From Mytilisepta virgata (lineage: Eukaryota; Mollusca; Bivalvia; Mytilida; Mytilidae), in the NCBI GenBank assembly GCA_028015205.1, contig CM051518.1, positions 52,438,372 through 52,502,371 on the forward strand: a stretch of DNA of 64,000 bases, given 5' to 3'. Of the stretch, positions 25,415 to 40,989 are shown in pieces (within the stretch, counting starts at the first letter, position 1; each line of letters begins with the position of its first letter). The position numbers and the translations under genes are program-made. The notes under the pieces were generated by a model. The model was not told the origin of the DNA and did not search any database. It saw only the letters and a list, made by a program, of their open reading frames with translations.

Positions 25415-28400
25415 TTATTTCGTCGTTTTCATCGTGACTGTTAAATTCTTTAAACTTTCCAAAACTCCCTCACCAGTTAATCCACAAGTTCCAAAGATAG
25501 ACCATTTTCTGTCACATATTTTAGAAAGCTCTAAACGCTCAGCAATTTGTGATGGGCTGAGCGATACTGAAAAGAATGAAGTAGATTTATTACATGTATA
25601 AAGTGTTATACTAATCTTTTTTATTTATTGATTCGATCTAATAAACAATAGCCTGGCTACTTTCACTTTCAAACTTCACGTAAAATATCATTTGAACATT
25701 GCTCTTCAAGTTTGTTATTGTTTTGATTTCAACATTTCGGCCTCCTTAACCACTGATAAGTCGTGAACCGACGAAATATCTAGTCCATCGAAATTGGTAT
25801 CATCGAATGTTACAATTATTTTTTGTATTAAATAGTATTTTGTCAGATAAAAAACTGCATTGAAAACGGCAAACGATATGCACATGTGAGAAATCGACAT
25901 GACTGATACCTTGTATGTCTTGTTTATTGGCAAGAACAACAAGTGGAACATCTGCAAGTTTTAAAATTCCATTTAACTCTTCTTTTGCTTCCTCCATTCT
26001 GTTAAGATCTCTACTGTCCACCACGAACATTAAGCCTAATCATTAAGTATTATACTAATTCATAGAAATTACTAATATATATAGATTATAACATGGCATT
26101 TTTCATATCACACCTATTGTCAGCCCTAGGTCAAGATATCAGCCCGAGAGCCGCCAGTCTCGATGGATGATTTTGACCACGGGCTGATAATGGGTCTGAT
26201 ATGAATAATGACATGTTATGATATTTTTATCATATACTTCAACATTGGTATTTATAGGTTTCCATGAAAATTCTTATCTCACTGATTTCAGTTTCATTGC
26301 CGTATTACCGAATATCCTCAAGGCGCTGCAAATCCTCATCGTCCCTCATCCATTTAGTCAAAATGTTATCTCACTTAATGTTTTTTCTCTTGGTATCAAC
26401 ATTTTTGATCGAATTAATATACTAGTAATCTACAGCGTCTGCCGTGTTTCTATGTGCTAGTATGTTTAAAATCGATTACGGAAACGACTGATTCATAACA
26501 CGATTACAGATTAGGGGTGTGATATAAAACGGAAGCAGTTGATATAAACCGGAAACAGTTGATAACAAACTCATATCAGCCCGCTAAGCCAATTCTTATA
26601 AGATTTGGGCAGAAATATGTACAATTTCCAATTTTATCGTAGGGTAAAATTTAACCTTTATTTTCTGTAAGTATATGATAATTTACTTTATCATATATTT
26701 AATACTAAATACAGGAATTTTGTATATTTGATAAAGGTTCTTTTCTCTAGTCTGTATCATCTACCCTGTATCGCATAGCTAATCCGTATCGCATACCCTG
26801 TATCGCACCCCTTTCGGAACCTCTCATATGTTATTAACCGGTACTCCTCGATATTATTGTCAGTTGCAGACGACAATTACTGCCATGTCACGGAGTCCCC
26901 GTTCAGTTGAAATGGGGGAGAGACTGATGAACCAACTTTGGAAACCGTTTCTCCCTCCGAGTTACATTTGCTACTTGCAAGGTTTAAAAAGGCTAATGAC
27001 GGAGAATACGAGCCTCACATCTTGAATCAATGCAGGGCAGCATAAACCAGTATATAGGGAAATATGTGCCGTATTCTAAGGTGGGAACAGCTCACAATAT
27101 TATTAGTGAATGCATTTAATTACATGAAAAAAAATCATTGTCTCAAAATGCTCTTATACATGCATATTTATGAATAGGTTATTAGAGACATTTCAGTGTG
27201 GATGTATCATTTAATATGAAAGATTCCGAATTTTTATATGAGTATCATGAAACAGGATAATCAAATCAGGAAGTCTATGAAAACAAAAACAATTCCAAGT
27301 CACCTGGAGAACTACAGGAAAATCATCATATTCTTGTTTACCCTTTTTCTTATATATCATGAATCTGGATCTATTAAAATATATGATAAACAGAATAATA
27401 CATGGCAAAATCCGTATCGCATGCTGTATCACCACTCGACCAATATCAGCCCTCGGGGCCTTCGGCCCTCGGGACTGATATTGGTTCCTCGTGGTGATAC
27501 AGCATGCGATACAGATTTTGCCATGTATTATTCTATATTTATTACGAAGTATAGTTTTTAACGCTTTTAATTGACACTATTTGAAATTCAAATCGTACGC
27601 ATATCAGCTTAAATAATGGACCTGCTATAGGTCTCACAAGGTTTGGAGCTTCAACACGGTTTTCGATATTAGCGGAATATGCTTAGTATTTAAAGCATCT
27701 GATGTTACTCCCTGTTTATGGGAGTTCACATTACTATATATATAGCTGTGTTTTCTGCTCCCTTGGCCAGGTTGTTGTCTCTTTGACACATACCCCGTTT
27801 CCATTCTCTGTTCCATAGGGTTTTAAATTTTTATGGTACACTATTTTCTTTTATTCTTTTGGTTATAGCAGTATTGTTTTCATGAAATCTTTCGAATTTT
27901 GTTATACATGTCAGCCCAATAATAATGAAACTTACATTTTTTTTTGGTCCGCAAAAGGACACAGTTCAAGCCCCTACCGGTGTAGTATTATGTATTAATT
28001 ATGAGCTCATGCTCTTAACCTTTTTCATCTTACAAACCTACCGTCTATATTTTTTAAATATGGTTTCCACAACGGTCTCGTCTTTTCACTGCCTCCAACA
28101 TCCCATATCGTAACGTGAACTCCCTTACATGGTCGAATTGTTTCTACGTTGAATCCAACAGTCGGAAGAGATGTGACTATATCATTGTACTTAAGTCTGT
28201 ATAAAATGGTTGTTTTACCTAAAATAATACTTATTTTAGTGTTTTACTATTTTTTTCAATCTTACACATTGGTTCAATAATAATAAATTGAAAAAACGAA
28301 CAAGAGAATCATCAAAGAAAATAGGCTTGCAAATAAATTGAAGAATACAATCTGATAAAACTGAGAACATTAACACTATGTTGCCTACTATAGGTTCTAG

Positions 28401-28545
28401 TAAACAAGTGCATGTATATGCTTTAAAATGGACGAAAATTTATAAGCGAGACAAACTGACACTTGAACTCACCTGTTGCATCTAATCCTACCAGTATTAC
28501 TTTAAATGGTGAAGGTTCTGAAAATTTTGATATCCAGCGACCCAT
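25415..28545 (-). CDS. Arf-like GTPase B (switch II Gln to Ser)
   Basis: Four exons: 28473-28545, 28042-28218, 25910-26035 and 25415-25566, all with GT-AG borders and matching phases, giving 175 residues. Arf proteins are membrane-binding GTP switches in vesicle traffic. Visible: Gly2 for N-myristoylation; P-loop GLDATGKT (20-27); switch I Thr44 in PTVGF; WDVGG at 63-67; NKQD 120-123; TCGLTG near 152-157. The catalytic switch II Gln is Ser68, so intrinsic or GAP-stimulated hydrolysis should be poor (inference). The N-terminal helix is seven residues shorter than in genes C, E, F and J, and exon 3 lacks three codons. Intron 2 is 2 kb and full of transposon remnants. The unit 2 counterpart at 41817-43420 is dead. 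Confidence 0.88.
26088..26224. mobile_element. imperfect hairpin MITE
   Basis: Inverted repeat with ends 'ATAACATGGCA'/'TGACATGTTAT' and inner 'CAGCCC' blocks, in intron 2 of Arf gene B. The inner text resembles the hairpin at 27392-27534, so the two may be related. Confidence 0.55.
26905..27080 (+). pseudogene. possible tyrosine-recombinase/ZMYM-like remnant
   Basis: One frame reads [18 protein letters not shown], then EYEPHILNQ; after a one-base frame change it continues [12 protein letters not shown]. The pattern resembles the N-terminal arm of Crypton/KIAA1958-like tyrosine recombinase domains (LLARF..., EYEP..., Q-S-I-..-Y). This is from memory of the family; a profile search would decide. 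It lies in intron 2 of Arf gene B and is clearly not intact. Confidence 0.25.
27392..27534. mobile_element. hairpin MITE in intron of Arf gene B
   Basis: Long near-perfect inverted repeat with arms 'AGAATAATACATGGCAAAAT' and a G/C-rich tip near 27455. About 65-70 bp per arm. No coding capacity. Confidence 0.75.
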
Positions 28546-28783
28546 CAGTAAACATGGCGTCTATCTATTTATAACAATTTACCTTTAGAATTTAGTGTTC
28601 ACGGTTTTATATTAAGAAACGGGGATTTTCCAGTTTCATATTTGAAATTTCTCCCTAAAAATTTATGTTACACAAATTTGCCATTGATATCTCTCTTGCG
28701 CATCCCGAGATGGTTTATGCTTTTAAAATACCCTTTTGCTCATTTGGTATTTTTTTAATTTGCTCTTTTGACATTTCCGAACG

Positions 28784-29135
28784 GTGAACAGAGCCATATA
28801 CCAGGCCACTTCTATTTTCTCCATTATTAATCGAGAAGAATTATATTGTTATATTTCATCTATAAATAAAAATTTTGAACAATTAGCAGATGAGAATAAA
28901 TTAATATGGTTGCTCAGCAATGAAGATATGGCAACACTAAATAAATTAAGTAACTATCTAAGTTCATGCTTCAATTTACGAAAAAACTATAAAATGAAAG
29001 AATAGAGAAATGATAAATGCCATATGTGGTCATATGTATACAGATACATGTACTTTATTTTATACATATAAGTAACTGTTAATACAGTACCTTGTCATTT
29101 AATGAATGCATACGTTATAAGTCCTATAGTGCAAT

Positions 29136-29174
<39 letters not shown>

Positions 29175-29240
29175 TATATATTGATTTATGCCCTCACGGG
29201 CTCATGATTGAATAATACAATTTACTTTACTTTACTTTAC
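28784..29240 (+). mobile_element. 3' end of a non-LTR retrotransposon
   Basis: A 73-codon frame (28784-29005) ends in LSNEDMATLNKLSNYLSSCF NLRK, which resembles the extreme C-terminus of LINE-type ORF2 proteins. It is followed by a (TTTA)n tract, the phrase 'GCCCTCACGGGCTCATGATT' and a 3' tail 'TTTACTTTACTTTACTTTAC', typical of LINE 3' ends with short tandem tails. The 5' portion is absent, as expected of truncated insertions. It lies between Arf genes B and C. Confidence 0.5.
29138..29178. repeat. (TTTA)n microsatellite
   Basis: About ten TTTA units within the 3' region of the LINE-like remnant. Confidence 0.9.
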
Positions 29241-30389
29241 TAGTATAATCAACCCATAATGATAATAAAGTTACACATTATTTCATTATCATTGACTATA
29301 AAATTGTATTTCAAATAGCAGTAAATTGTGATAATCTTCCTTGCCCAGATGCAGTGACTGTTTCTTCAAGGGAAAGCTACGACCCGTGCTTTATATAATT
29401 TCATTTCATATGCATGACGGTTATTAAAGGTAAGCTTTTTTTAAATTAAAAAAAATATCAACAGTTATCACGAATCAGTTTCAATTATTTGAACAAATAT
29501 TAAAAGCCAAAAGCTGACTGCTTTAAAAGTAGTTCACATAGTAACCAAAAGCTGTAATTTTCGATATAATGGATTTGATTTATCTTTTAAACATTCTCAA
29601 TCTTTAACTTTTTTTACCTCAGTGATTAAAAAATCCAGTTTTCGATATACATATGGAGATACAACCGTAAGACGTTGGAAGAAAAATATACAATCCATTA
29701 TACAAATTTAACTTGAATAAATATATATATTTGCATTGGAAAAAATCAATTTAAGACGCTGTTGCACAAACCGTTTTTCCAAATTCAAATCGAGGAAGTG
29801 ACAATTTAAAAAAAATTCTATGATTAAAAAGAAAAATTAAAATAAACAATGCATCCGTAGATTCTGTACATGGAAAATATGGAGAACCGTTGAAGGTACA
29901 GTCTTGGACCACCGAAGGTTTTTTTTTATCAATGTCGATGTTTTATCATGTATAGTTTAACAAATCATGTGTCATCAGTAATGCCCATGGTAAACAATGT
30001 AGAAAAAACACGCCTGCTTATCTCTCATTATTATTTTTTATTTCAAAATTCAAATATATGATTCACCTTGCTGTGATTGTTTTATTCTAAAATAACATTA
30101 CGACTGTAGCTGCAAAATCCCCTCAGGACTAATTTACGATCTCTCTCATAGCCAATGTTGGTTCAGAACATTTTTTCGACTATAATTGTATGTGTATGTG
30201 GTAATACACATCGAGCGTAAACTATTTCATTGAGTCACATTCTCCAAATTATTCTGAAATTTCTCTGCATATTGTATAAAGTCGACAATAACCAATTGGT
30301 AAGTATAAGAGAGATAAGTTGGTGTAACCCTAAATGCAGAATTCCTAAAATGATCTAAAGGGTACCTTTAAGACCAAAACATCCAGTCA

Positions 30390-32109
30390 AAGGGAACAAC
30401 TTGATTCTAATGGGGGGGGGGGGCATGGAAGTAATCTTAAGTCCTGATTTTTATTCCAGCAAAATTTCGAGTCTGCCTTTTTTAGCCCTCCTGGGTGAGC
30501 TTTTGCCATTACTTTTCGTCCGTCGTCCGTCCGTCGTAAACTTTTCATTCAAAAATCGTCTCCTCTGAAACCGCTGGGCCGATTGGTTTGAAACTTAATA
30601 GGAATGATCTGTGACATGTCCTCTACAAACGATCCTCAATTTTTTTTGATCTGACATAAAACATGGCTTTCGTAGCTAAAAATAGAATATAGGGGTGCAT
30701 GTGTTGTTTTTGGCTTATAACTTAAAAACCGTTACAGATATCAAAAATCTGAAATGGGATAAAATTGATCAGCATGACGAGATCTACCTACCCTAAAATT
30801 TTGAAGGAAATTCCGAAACCCGTTTAGGAGTTATTGCCCTTTTTTCATCAAATTTTCAAAATTTTAACATTTTTCGTCATTTATCTCCAAAACTATTTGA
30901 GATAGAAGTGTAATGTAAATTTGAAAAATGTTTGCTAAGTTGAGATCTACCTACCCTGAAATTTTAAAGGAATTCCTAAAACCTATTTAGGAGTTGTTGC
31001 CCTTTTTTTGTCAAATTTTCAAAATTTTTTCATTAAAAAATCTTCTCCTCTGAAACCGCTTGGCCGATTGGTTTGAAACTTAATAGGAATGATCTATGAC
31101 AAGTCCTCAACAAACGATCTTCAGTTTATTTTGATCTGACATAAAACATGGCTGTTGTAGCTAAAAATAGAATATAGGGGTGGATGTGTTGTTTTTGGCT
31201 TATAACTTAAAAACCGTTACAGATATCAAAAATCTGACTTGAGGTAAAATTGATCAGCATGACAAGATCTACCTAACCTGAAATTTTGAAGGAAATCCCA
31301 AGACCCATTTAGGGGTTATTGCCCTTTTTTCGTCAAATTTTCAAAATTTAACATTTTTCGTCATTTATCTCCAAAACTATTTGAGATAGAAGTGAAATGT
31401 AAATTTGAAAAATGTTTGCCATGTTGAGATCTACATACCCTGAAATTTTAAAGGAAATCCCAAAACCCATTTAGGACTTATTGCCCTTTTTTGTCAATTT
31501 TTCATTCAAAATTTTAACATTTTTGCATTTATCTCCAAAACTATTTGAGATAGAAGTGAAATGTAAATTGAAAAATGTTTGCCATGTTGAGATCTACCTA
31601 CTCTGAAGGGAATCCCAAATTCTATTTAGGAGTTATTGGTTTGTGTAATTTGAGGTCGGGTTCTGTTACATTTATTTAAGGTTCACCCCTATTCCTGGTC
31701 AATTTTATCAACTTCCTGCCAGGACTACCACCATCAGGGAACATATTTTAACATTAAACCTTATGAAAAATAAATCTTCAACAAATTTTCCCTGAATAAT
31801 TGAGCCAATTGCAACAAACTTGGTCAAATATTTGATTAATTGTCCAATAAAAAACCAGACTCCAGATGAGCGATACAGGCTCTGGTGAGCCTCTTGTTTT
31901 ACTACCTGGTGTTGTCCTGCCTTTTTTGTCTGGGTTTATGCCTTTTTTCACTAAATTTTTCATCCTGCCTTTTTTCTGAGGATTTTTGGTCCTGCCTTTT
32001 TTTCACCAAATTTCGGATCTTGCCTTTCTTTCAAATTCCTTCCATGAGCCCCCCCCCCCCCCCCCCCCCGCCACCCCCACCCCCATAAAAATCAAATGAT
32101 TGCTCCCTA
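30390..32109. mobile_element. G-tract-ended element with TGCCTTTTTT array
   Basis: The left end (AGGGAACAACTTGATTCTAA then G11) and the right end, reversed (AGGGAGCAATCATTTGATTT then a G-rich run), form an inverted repeat; inside it both have CATGGAAG followed by GTAAT or GAATT. Next to the right end the motif 'CCTGCCTTTTTTTC' recurs five times (31915-32035), and one copy lies near the left end (30472-30484), in the same orientation. The interior is the repeat at 30480-31900. No transposase. It inserted 5' of unit 1's Arf gene C, since unit 2 lacks it. Confidence 0.65.
30480..31900. repeat. internal tandem-type repeat, ~480 and ~160 bp periods
   Basis: 'GAAACCGCTGGGCCGATTGG' occurs at about 30569 and again (one change) at about 31052, a period of about 483. 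Inside, the block 'TTATCTCCAAAACTATTTGA' recurs at about 30881, 31364 and 31530. The unit begins near 'CCCTCCTGGGTGAGC' and ends near 'CTCTGGTGAGCCTCTTGTTT'. I associate this family with bivalve genomes; no coding frame survives. Confidence 0.7.
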
Positions 32110-32539
32110 ATGACATATAGCTACGCCTGAGATACTTCTTGTTTCCAACACATTTACGGAAGAAAATTTTACTTTCACATCAGTACCGAAATAAACGATC
32201 TATGTAAAATAACTAACACAACGGTTTGCCTTTGCGTTATTTTATGTTTATATGTATTTAGCAATATAATGATAATCAATGACATCATAAGTAAAAACTT
32301 GATAGTTTTCATTTTAAATAATACAATATTTTAAACGAAAATATCATAGTAAATTTCAAAAAGACGTAATGAAAATAAAGATATCTTCTATCGTCTCCTA
32401 TAACAGTCTTTATTTCAGGACTTTCACCGAGGTGTGTGCTTTTCACTCGAAGCAACAGCTTGCTATCCCTGTATTCAACCAATCAATATTTGCTTTCGAT
32501 TTGCTCTGAACACATATCACGGATCCAACATGACCAATG

Positions 32540-33946
<1,407 letters not shown>

Positions 33947-34097
33947 TTTAACTTTTATTTTCTGTCGATGTTTTTGTCAAGTTGAAATATGATTTTCTTA
34001 TTAACCAAACTTTAATTCCTTTTTATAGTATATCTTTGGACACAATTTCATCATAACTGCCATTGTAACACAACCAACATATTTAATCCAGCATTAA

Positions 34098-34120
34098 ACT
34101 TCCAGCATGGCAAATGTGAC
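34098..34120 (-). promoter_or_regulatory. conserved upstream block of Arf gene C
   Basis: CTTCCAGCATGGCAAATGTG on the + strand, 152 bases before the ATG. The same block stands 155 and 156 bases before genes F and J. This even spacing suggests a core promoter or transcription-factor site. Confidence 0.55.
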
Positions 34121-34247
34121 AAGTTATTTTGTTTACTTTTCGACATGACAACCTTAAAATAAATCTATAAATAGGATGGTATATTCCAGTGTTAAAATAG
34201 AATATTTTTACGATTGACATTAATATTGATTGGGGAATAGTAGTAAT

Positions 34248-34338
34248 TAGGGAGCAACCATTTGATTTTCATGGGGGGGGGGGGGGGGTAGGATCAAATG
34301 CCCCCTCTCTTATAAAAATCAAATGGTTTCTTCCTTAC
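34248..34338. mobile_element. short G-tract MITE
   Basis: Inverted ends TAGGGAGCAACCATTTGATT and, reversed from the right, GTAAGGAAGAAACCATTTGA, enclosing a G run and a C-rich patch. The end sequence matches the larger element ending at 32109, so both belong to one end-family. Confidence 0.65.
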
Positions 34339-34358
34339 CCAGATATAGAAACTAAAAT

Positions 34359-34841
34359 CACAGGTGCTTGAGGACAGGACCCTGTCTTGGGCCCCTCATA
34401 CCCCCCGCCCCCCTTATTAGCATAAATATGTGTTTTCTAATTTTTACCACTTATTTGTGCCATAAGGATACTAATATACCATATATTTACTCATAAATAA
34501 ACATGTTTACTATCTTTTAGTCCGAGATTGCTCTGAGGTTTGACGGCCTTTTCTGTGATATGCTGAGGCTGTTGGACCCATGGCCCCAGCATATCACAAA
34601 ACAGGCCGTCAGACGTCAGAGCAATCTCGGACTAACTATCAATGTGACATTCGACTATATAGTCGAATGTCACATTGATAGTAAACATGAGTATTATGAG
34701 TAAATATATGGTATATTAGTATCCTTATGGTACAAATAAATGGTAAAAATAGAAAACAGATATTTATGCTAATAAGGGGTGGTGGGGGAGGGGGGGGGCT
34801 ATGAGGGACCAAAGACAGGGTCCTATCCTCAAGCACCTGTG
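34359..34841. mobile_element. nested palindrome, ~480 bp
   Basis: Outer arms of about 150 bases begin CACAGGTGCTTGAGGA on both sides and run through a C/G-rich tract. Between them lie two further palindromes: 34519-34634 (arms 'AGTCCGAGATTGCTCTGA') and a perfect 48-bp palindrome at 34635-34682. No coding sequence. The pattern suggests a fold-back transposon with a second insertion or duplication at its tip. Confidence 0.75.
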
Positions 34842-34849
34842 ACTATTAT

Positions 34850-36170
34850 CAGAGATATGCAATAATGAAATTGCTGAAATGAAAAAAAAAGTTATTGTAC
34901 CTGTCATATTCATTGTTCCATATTATTTTTAAAAAAACCCAGTATACTAACATTTAGATAATTTTAACTGAAGCATCCTTATTGTCTGTTTTATCTTCCA
35001 ATGTTTTTTCTAATGATATTCCTCCACTGCCTCGCCACGATCTCATGATCTCTCTGCTTTCTAACCACAGTGCAAACCAAATCAACGGATGGCATGATCC
35101 AATAGGCCATATTAGATCAGTTTAACCGCTTAGATTGCCTTCGTGGTCCTCAACTTTACTAACTGGATAACGCATTAACCCAAGGGCAAAAGATAGTCAC
35201 AAAGGTCATTTGGTTAAAATACAACCAAACTTGTTTTCTAATACCTAAGAAGGAGGGACACTATTGCTTGGTCAGACAAGGCAGCGGATCAAAAATATAA
35301 GAAGAGAATTACATTTGGCGTATATGGTTGGGACTATCAGCAAGAAATATCTTCTATGGAAACATGATTAACAAAAAACGAAAAGCCTCATGCAAAAGTC
35401 CCAACATTTATCAATATTCTCTCAGGCAAGACCCGAAGAGCTTTTGAACAAAACCGACTTGTCCCAAGTTAAAAAAAAAAGGGAAAGGTGATAGAGAGAG
35501 CACAATGAATGACCCTCGCAGGTGAGGGTGGGTTGGAAGTGGGGGTGGCACGAAACACCCGGAGAAGACATGTTACAGTCCGTATGAAGAAAGATGGCTA
35601 CAAGTGGAAAGACCTGGCACAACAAAACAAGATGGTGAAAAAATTGTTAAATGGCAAAGGCAGATAAAAGATTCAATAAAACATACACATGATATCTATA
35701 ACAACGATATGTAATTGTACACCTCCTTTGTTAGGGTTTTAAAACAAATAATGCACCATTAGCCCTTTTTTTAAACCTAATTTGGCTTCCAATGTAGTCA
35801 TCTACCAAAGTTAGCTAAGAGCCATAGATCTGCGAATACTGTTTACTAAAATAGTTTATTAATTTTTTATTTTTAGTTTATCTCAGATTTATAAAAAAAA
35901 ATGTTTAAATAACAAATCAGACTGGAATAAGGCATTAATTCCCCAAAGGACAAGAATATTGCCTTTAAATTCAATTGATTTGAGTCCAGAAAGTCCACTA
36001 TTTTAAATAACTAATCCAAATATTTTTATGCTAATAAACATTTATTGAAACTTTACAAACAATAGGTAAAACTACATGTTAAAACAATAAAAAAAGTTTA
36101 TCTCGAGTGTATCCATTTAAAAAAATATACTGAAAATACTAGATAATCTTGGAATATAAGCCAATAATAA
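34850..36170. other. spacer of duplication unit 1
   Basis: No gene. Patches correspond in order to 46.5-47.55 kb of unit 2, for example around 'GCAAGACCTGGCACAACAAA'-like text near 35615 and 47300. Short frames here are not conserved between the copies, which argues against coding. Confidence 0.6.
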
Positions 36171-36172
36171 AA

Positions 36173-36330
36173 CTTCATCTCATCTGATATTTTAAAAATT
36201 TCGAACATAGCTTTCATGCTTTTTGATAAACCGTCACCTGTTACAGCAGAAACATCACTCATACACTACATTTTATCTTCGGTCTCATACAATACAAGAG
36301 CATAAGCAACTTCAGATGCGCACATTGCAT
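36173..36330 (-). pseudogene. dead Arf last exon
   Basis: Matches the orphan last exon at 47557-47717 (SEVA, VTGDGL/ETGDGL, SMKAM) but the acceptor AG has become TG, there is an in-frame TAG in the middle and the terminal stop is lost. No exons 1-3 lie upstream on this strand before gene E. It marks the upstream edge of duplication unit 1. Confidence 0.85.
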
Positions 36331-36509
36331 CATAATGAAATTTATATTCCGAATGTTTATCATATTTTTGGTTTTTGAATATACATAATCTTTTAATTTA
36401 TACGGTTTGTAATGCATCAGAACATGTTCACTTCATCGTGAATCACAAACTGATGTTTCCAGTCAGTTTTCATAACCATTGAAACCGAATCCTAAAAAGG
36501 ACAAATATA

Positions 36510-37336
36510 CCTAAGGAGCAATCAAAAAACGTAATCCATTGGACAGACAAACCCGGGAAGACAAATGAACAACCACAAGCACAACAAATAAACACAGAAA
36601 ACTAAAAAACAATGAACAACACGAACTCCTATAAAAACCAGGAGTGAACCCAGGTGCTCCGGAAGGGTAAGCAGTTCCTGCTCCGTATACGGCAGCCGCC
36701 GTGAAGTTCAACAAAGTCGATCCGGCGGAAATCACAAATCTGTGGAGGCACATGAAAGGTTACGACAGTGGGAACAGGTCCAACATCATCTTAGATAATG
36801 GAACAATGTAATGGTCAATCAATTTGTGATGACGACCGTAAAATTTCCTAATTGATGACATCAACTTATCCCTGATAAAACCCTGGTTAAGAAGCTTTTG
36901 TGACAGCAGTAATCCTCTTTGTCGAAAGTCAGGGTAACTCACACATGCCCTTGAAAATCGGATAAGCTGAGAAACGTAGACGCCATATGCAGGCGATGCT
37001 GGTATATTGCTACTCAAGAAGGGAAAATTAACAATAGGAAAGTTGAAGTCATCACGTTTGTCATAGAGTTTTGTCTTCAAACGTCCCTCATAGTCTATTT
37101 CAAGAAACAAATCCAAATATGAAGCGGACTTTGGTGTATCTGTAGTATCCTTAATTTCAAGCTCACTGGGGTAGATAAGATGTAGAAAGTATTGAAATTT
37201 GTCGTTATTTAACGACAACACATCATCTATATAACGAAAAGTGAAATTAAAGGATTGGGTTAGTTTCTTTTTGTTTTCACGTAGTAACCCTTGAATGAAG
37301 TCCGCTTCATATGAGTAACAATTTCTATGGTCGCCA
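36510..37336 (-). pseudogene. reverse transcriptase fragment (YIDD) with 3' repeat tail
   Basis: The - strand is open from about 37336 to 36760. It contains RYIDDVLSLNN, the RT catalytic box, followed by IYPSELEIKDTTDT, SASYLDLFLEID, KLYDKRDDFNFPIVNFPF and SSNIPASPAYGVYVSQLIRF. This C-terminal RT stretch is one I associate with abundant RTs of marine invertebrates, perhaps Penelope-like; the exact class is not certain. N-terminal fingers are missing. The tail 36510-36760 carries 'CAGGTGCTCCGGAAGG' and further repeat blocks also seen at 8.6-9.8 and 43.9 kb. A second, more decayed copy is split by a transposon at 50.8-54.6 kb. Confidence 0.7.
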
Positions 37337-37339
37337 TCT

Positions 37340-38650
37340 CGAAATTGTTGCTTGTTTAGGAATTATATCAATGTATCATACAAGAATAAAGATTGTCTCA
37401 AAACAGAACTTCACATGCTTTGGTTTACAAAAATAATAAAGCCGGAAAATTTATGATTCATAACAGTTGTGACAAAACTTAATACAACCATTATATTGTT
37501 GTCTTTTTTAGCACGTATAAGATATAATTTATAGTTCAACCATTGATTATCAAGATCTCATTGTAATAAAAATAGGACATTTTTGGACACTCGATCTGGA
37601 GTACTTCCCTCATTTATAGAGTTGTCCTGATACTTTTTGTTTGTTTTTGTTTTTTTTTATTGAAGTGGGGGAGGGGGTGGGCTTCGGTCATTAATCATTT
37701 TGCATTTGAATCTGCTATTCAACTTTTTTTGTTTGGTTGTTTTTTCCCCGATGTCTATACTTGCGATCTTGAACACCGGGGATGACACACATATTGTTGA
37801 AATGAAAAAGAACAGTGCATCTTAATTACATCAAAGAATGTTAGAATTGCTATGGTCCTTAAACATCATCGATACTTTATTATCTATCTCATTTATCCGA
37901 GAAATATATCAAAGAGAGAAACATATACACGAAACTTTATTTCTAAATTTTGACAATGAAGGACATTTGAAGACAAAACTATAGGTCTAATTTCCCCTTG
38001 GCAGTGTTTACCTTTCTTGAATACAAGGATACGTGCATAACTGGGTATTGCGTCTACATTTCTCAACTAATCCAATAGTCGAAGATATCTTACGGTCATG
38101 TTTGCGTTAAAAATGTTGAAGTTCCCTTCACAAAATTGATTCGATTGTAGCTGAATGTGTTATACTGACACTCTGTTGCTTGATTTTATTTTCCAACAAC
38201 AACTAGCAAATATTTTATCTGTAGTTTTATTTAAATATTATTTCCAATTCTCCCGCAAAAAGTAAAATGAAGCACAAAAGAAAAGAAATATGAATGTTTA
38301 TATGTATTCTGATAATTTTGGGCCTCATTTTGAATAATTTAAGATATAATACTGGATTTAAAAAAAATATAATTCAACAATAATTTTAAACAAAATCAGC
38401 TCTAATATAAACTGAAATAAAAAATTATAAAACAATACAAATAAATCACATATATCATATATCTCAAATCTTCCTCCTTTTTGAAAGTCATATTGTCCTT
38501 GACCTCAAATACATTGTTTAGTCAGGCCTGTTGATTCAGTTGTGGTGGGCTTTAGTGTTGATTGATTGGCATGTGATTGTTGACCTTTCCAGTTATCCAT
38601 TTTGTTGTTTATTTAGAATAAACGAAAAAGTTCTTTGCAGTATGTTGATT
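37340..38650. other. 3' flank of Arf gene E
   Basis: No gene. From about 37830 on, the text matches 23160-23780 downstream of pseudogene A (for example 'GAAGACAAAACTATAGGTCT'), which sets the left boundary of the second duplication unit. Confidence 0.65.
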
Positions 38651-38653
38651 TTT

Positions 38654-40843
<2,190 letters not shown>

Positions 40844-40989
40844 TTTTAAATATTTTTTTTTATAAAACGATTATTTGTATATTCAATCTCTTTACTAAAA
40901 GTTAATGCTAAATAACAACTGTGTACATGATTTTTATTGTAGTATTTAATACCGTCACATTTAGCCATGTCGACTTTATACATGTGTCA

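Noticed and set aside
31885..32088. + strand frame ending in poly-Pro
   Set aside because: Reading of the TGCCTTTTTT array and C tract at the end of the 30-32 kb element.
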